Assembly (NCBI GenBank): GCA_934418295.1
Contig: CAKRWZ010000080.1
Span: 1 to 7,934 of the forward strand
DNA length: 7,934 nucleotides
Reading direction: 5' to 3'
Source: an uncultured Mediterraneibacter sp.
GTDB lineage: Bacteria > Bacillota > Clostridia > Lachnospirales > Lachnospiraceae
Made by a program: the position numbers and the translations under genes. This document shows positions 6,538-7,934 of the stretch, piece by piece. Within the stretch, counting starts at the first letter, position 1. Every line of letters starts with the position of its first letter. The notes under the pieces are model-generated. The model made no database searches. It saw only the letters and a list, made by a program, of their open reading frames with translations, and had not been told where the DNA came from.

Positions 6538-7934
6538 AGTGATCGTGTTTGCAGGAACGACGGAAGGATGCGAGATCAGCCGCTTTCTTGCAGAACATCA
6601 GGTTTCCGTATGTGTTTGTGTGGCGACAGAATACGGGACAAAATCGTTAAAAGAGGGAACATTTCTTCATACCAGAAGCGGGCGGATGGATGAAGCGGAG
6701 ATGGTTTCGTTTCTCCGGGAAGAAATGCCGGAGTTGGTGTTGGATGCAACGCATCCTTATGCAAAAGAGGCTACGGAAAATATAGCGGCGGCGTGTGCAA
6801 AGGAGAACCTTCCCTGTATACGGATCTCCCGGACAGGCACAGCGCACCTGCGTGACGCAGTTTATGTGGACAGCGTGGCAGAAGCTGCGGCTTATCTGCA
6901 GCATACAGAAGGCAACATCCTTCTGACGACGGGAAGTAAAGAATTGCCGGAGTTTACTGTGATACCGGATTATAAAGAGCGGATCTATGCCAGAGTTTTG
7001 TCTCTTCCTTCCGTGATCAGTGCCTGCAGTGAGTGCGGAGTAGAAGGAAAGCATCTTATCGGAATGCAAGGCCCTTTTTCCAGAGAGATGAACGAGGCAA
7101 TGCTGCGGCAGTATCAGTGTAAATATCTGGTGACGAAAGATACCGGGGCAGCGGGCGGATTTCCGGAAAAGGCAGAAGCGGCTGCTGCCTGCGGAGCAGT
7201 TTTGGTAGTCATCGGCCGTCCGGAAGAAACCGGTGGAATTTCTTGCTGGGAATGTAAAAAACAGCTGGCAGAAAGATTCGGTTTTTCGGCAGACCAGAAA
7301 ATTTCCCTGGTCGGGATCGGTATGGGAAACCGGGAGACTATGACCGGGGCGGCTCAGAAGGCAGTGGAGGAAGCAGAACTTCTGATCGGGGCCGAAAGAA
7401 TGCTGAAAGCCGTGCAAAGACCGGAGCAGAAGACTCATGTAGCCTATCGGAGCGATGAGATCGTTTCCTACATAAACGAACATACGGAATATGAAAGGAT
7501 CGCTATTGTGCTTTCCGGGGACATCGGATTTTACAGCGGGGCCAAAAAATTGCTGGAACTGCTGCCGAAAAAGCCGGAAATGATCTGCGGGATTTCTTCG
7601 GTATCCTACTTTATGAGCAAGATCGGGTTAAGCTGGGACGACACCTTTTTGGCAAGTGCACACGGAAGAAACTGTAATTTGGTTTCCTTGATCCGGACTC
7701 ACCGGAAAGTGTTTTCCATTTTGGGCACCAAAGACGGGGTGAAAAACCTGGCACGGAAGCTGACAGATTACGACCTGGCACAGGTGCGTCTTTACGTAGG
7801 GGAAAATCTTTCCTATGAGAATGAAAAGATCATAGAACAGACGGCAGGCGAACTGACAGAGTACGAAGGAAACGCCCTCTGTGTGGTCTGTGCGGTAAAC
7901 GAAGAGGCGGAAGAGCTGCGGATGACCCACGGAC
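6530..7934 (+). CDS. cbiJ: CbiJ-CbiE fusion (cobalt-precorrin-6A reductase / C5-methyltransferase), open at window end
   Basis: An ATG at 6530, eight bases after GAGG (6518-6521), opens a frame with no stop through 468 codons to the right edge. Residues 1 to about 250 are CbiJ/CobK, the NAD(P)H-dependent reductase of cobalt-precorrin-6A: FAGTTEG (7-13), LDATHPYAKEAT (71-82), GMQGPFSREMNEAML (178-192) and KDTGAAGGFPEK (203-214). Residues 258-468 are CbiE, the SAM-dependent C5-methyltransferase of cobalt-precorrin-7: ISLVGIGMGN (258-267), LIGAERML, LSGDIGFYSGA (328-338), ICGISSVSYF (352-361) and SAHGR. No stop or ribosome site separates the domains. The visible CbiE part is already about full length. 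The last residues, RMTHG, resemble the linker joining CbiE to CbiT in CbiET/CobL proteins, so a CbiT domain may follow outside the window. The gene overlaps cbiH by eight bases. Identity of both domains is secure; the CbiT extension is inference. Confidence 0.93.
   Translation, partial: MYKVIVFAGTTEGCEISRFLAEHQVSVCVCVATEYGTKSLKEGTFLHTRSGRMDEAEMVSFLREEMPELVLDATHPYAKEATENIAAACAKENLPCIRISRTGTAHLRDAVYVDSVAEAAAYLQHTEGNILLTTGSKELPEFTVIPDYKERIYARVLSLPSVISACSECGVEGKHLIGMQGPFSREMNEAMLRQYQCKYLVTKDTGAAGGFPEKAEAAAACGAVLVVIGRPEETGGISCWECKKQLAERFGFSADQKISLVGIGMGNRETMTGAAQKAVEEAELLIGAERMLKAVQRPEQKTHVAYRSDEIVSYINEHTEYERIAIVLSGDIGFYSGAKKLLELLPKKPEMICGISSVSYFMSKIGLSWDDTFLASAHGRNCNLVSLIRTHRKVFSILGTKDGVKNLARKLTDYDLAQVRLYVGENLSYENEKIIEQTAGELTEYEGNALCVVCAVNEEAEELRMTHG

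Noticed and set aside
6647..7483. - strand open frame of 278 codons opposite cbiJ-cbiE
   Set aside because: It is a shadow of the clearly conserved + strand fusion gene, with no recognisable domain and no ribosome site.
1..7934. Mobile elements, tRNA/rRNA genes or CRISPR arrays
   Set aside because: No transposase, long terminal repeats, regularly spaced repeats or tRNA-like cloverleaf were seen. Apart from the leader, the window is filled by ordinary biosynthetic and ATPase genes.

Overview
The window carries the start of an anaerobic (early-cobalt) cobalamin/corrin-ring operon on the + strand. It is preceded by a cobalamin riboswitch and flanked on the left by a divergent ABC-F ATPase gene on the - strand. 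Base composition is moderate. Genes are tightly packed with strong Shine-Dalgarno sites. The gene set is CbiD/L/F/G/H/J with no CobG-type oxygen-dependent enzyme. The protein sequences read like those of an anaerobic Clostridia member, most likely Lachnospiraceae; that taxonomic guess is inference from style, not a search result.

Layout. Positions 1-1483 (-) hold most of an ABC-F protein whose 3' end lies outside the window. Positions 1484-2069 contain no protein gene. They hold a divergent promoter pair, a full cobalamin aptamer (about 1604-1790), two small hairpins, two consecutive intrinsic terminators (1888-1922 and 1940-1963), and a structured segment in front of cbiD. That last segment repeats, in order, the conserved 3'-half motifs of a cobalamin aptamer. 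From 2070 to the right edge the genes are cbiD, cbiL, cbiF, cbiG, cbiH and a cbiJ-cbiE fusion that is still open at the window end. They are co-directional and separated by at most 31 bases or overlapping by 4-8 bases, so they are almost certainly one transcript.

How it works. CbiL (C20), CbiH (C17 and ring contraction), CbiF (C11), CbiG (lactone opening with loss of the C2 unit), CbiD (C1), CbiJ (reduction) and CbiE (C5) perform the methylations and rearrangements from cobalt-factor II to about cobalt-precorrin-8. CbiT, CbiC, CbiA and a cobalt chelatase are not seen here and would be expected downstream or elsewhere. Expression should be off when cobalamin is abundant, through the riboswitch acting on one or both terminators.

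The most unusual parts are the leader (a complete aptamer, a double terminator with a near-identical 16-base repeat behind each U-tract, and a second apparent aptamer 3' half lacking a 5' half) and the CbiJ-CbiE fusion, which probably continues into CbiT.
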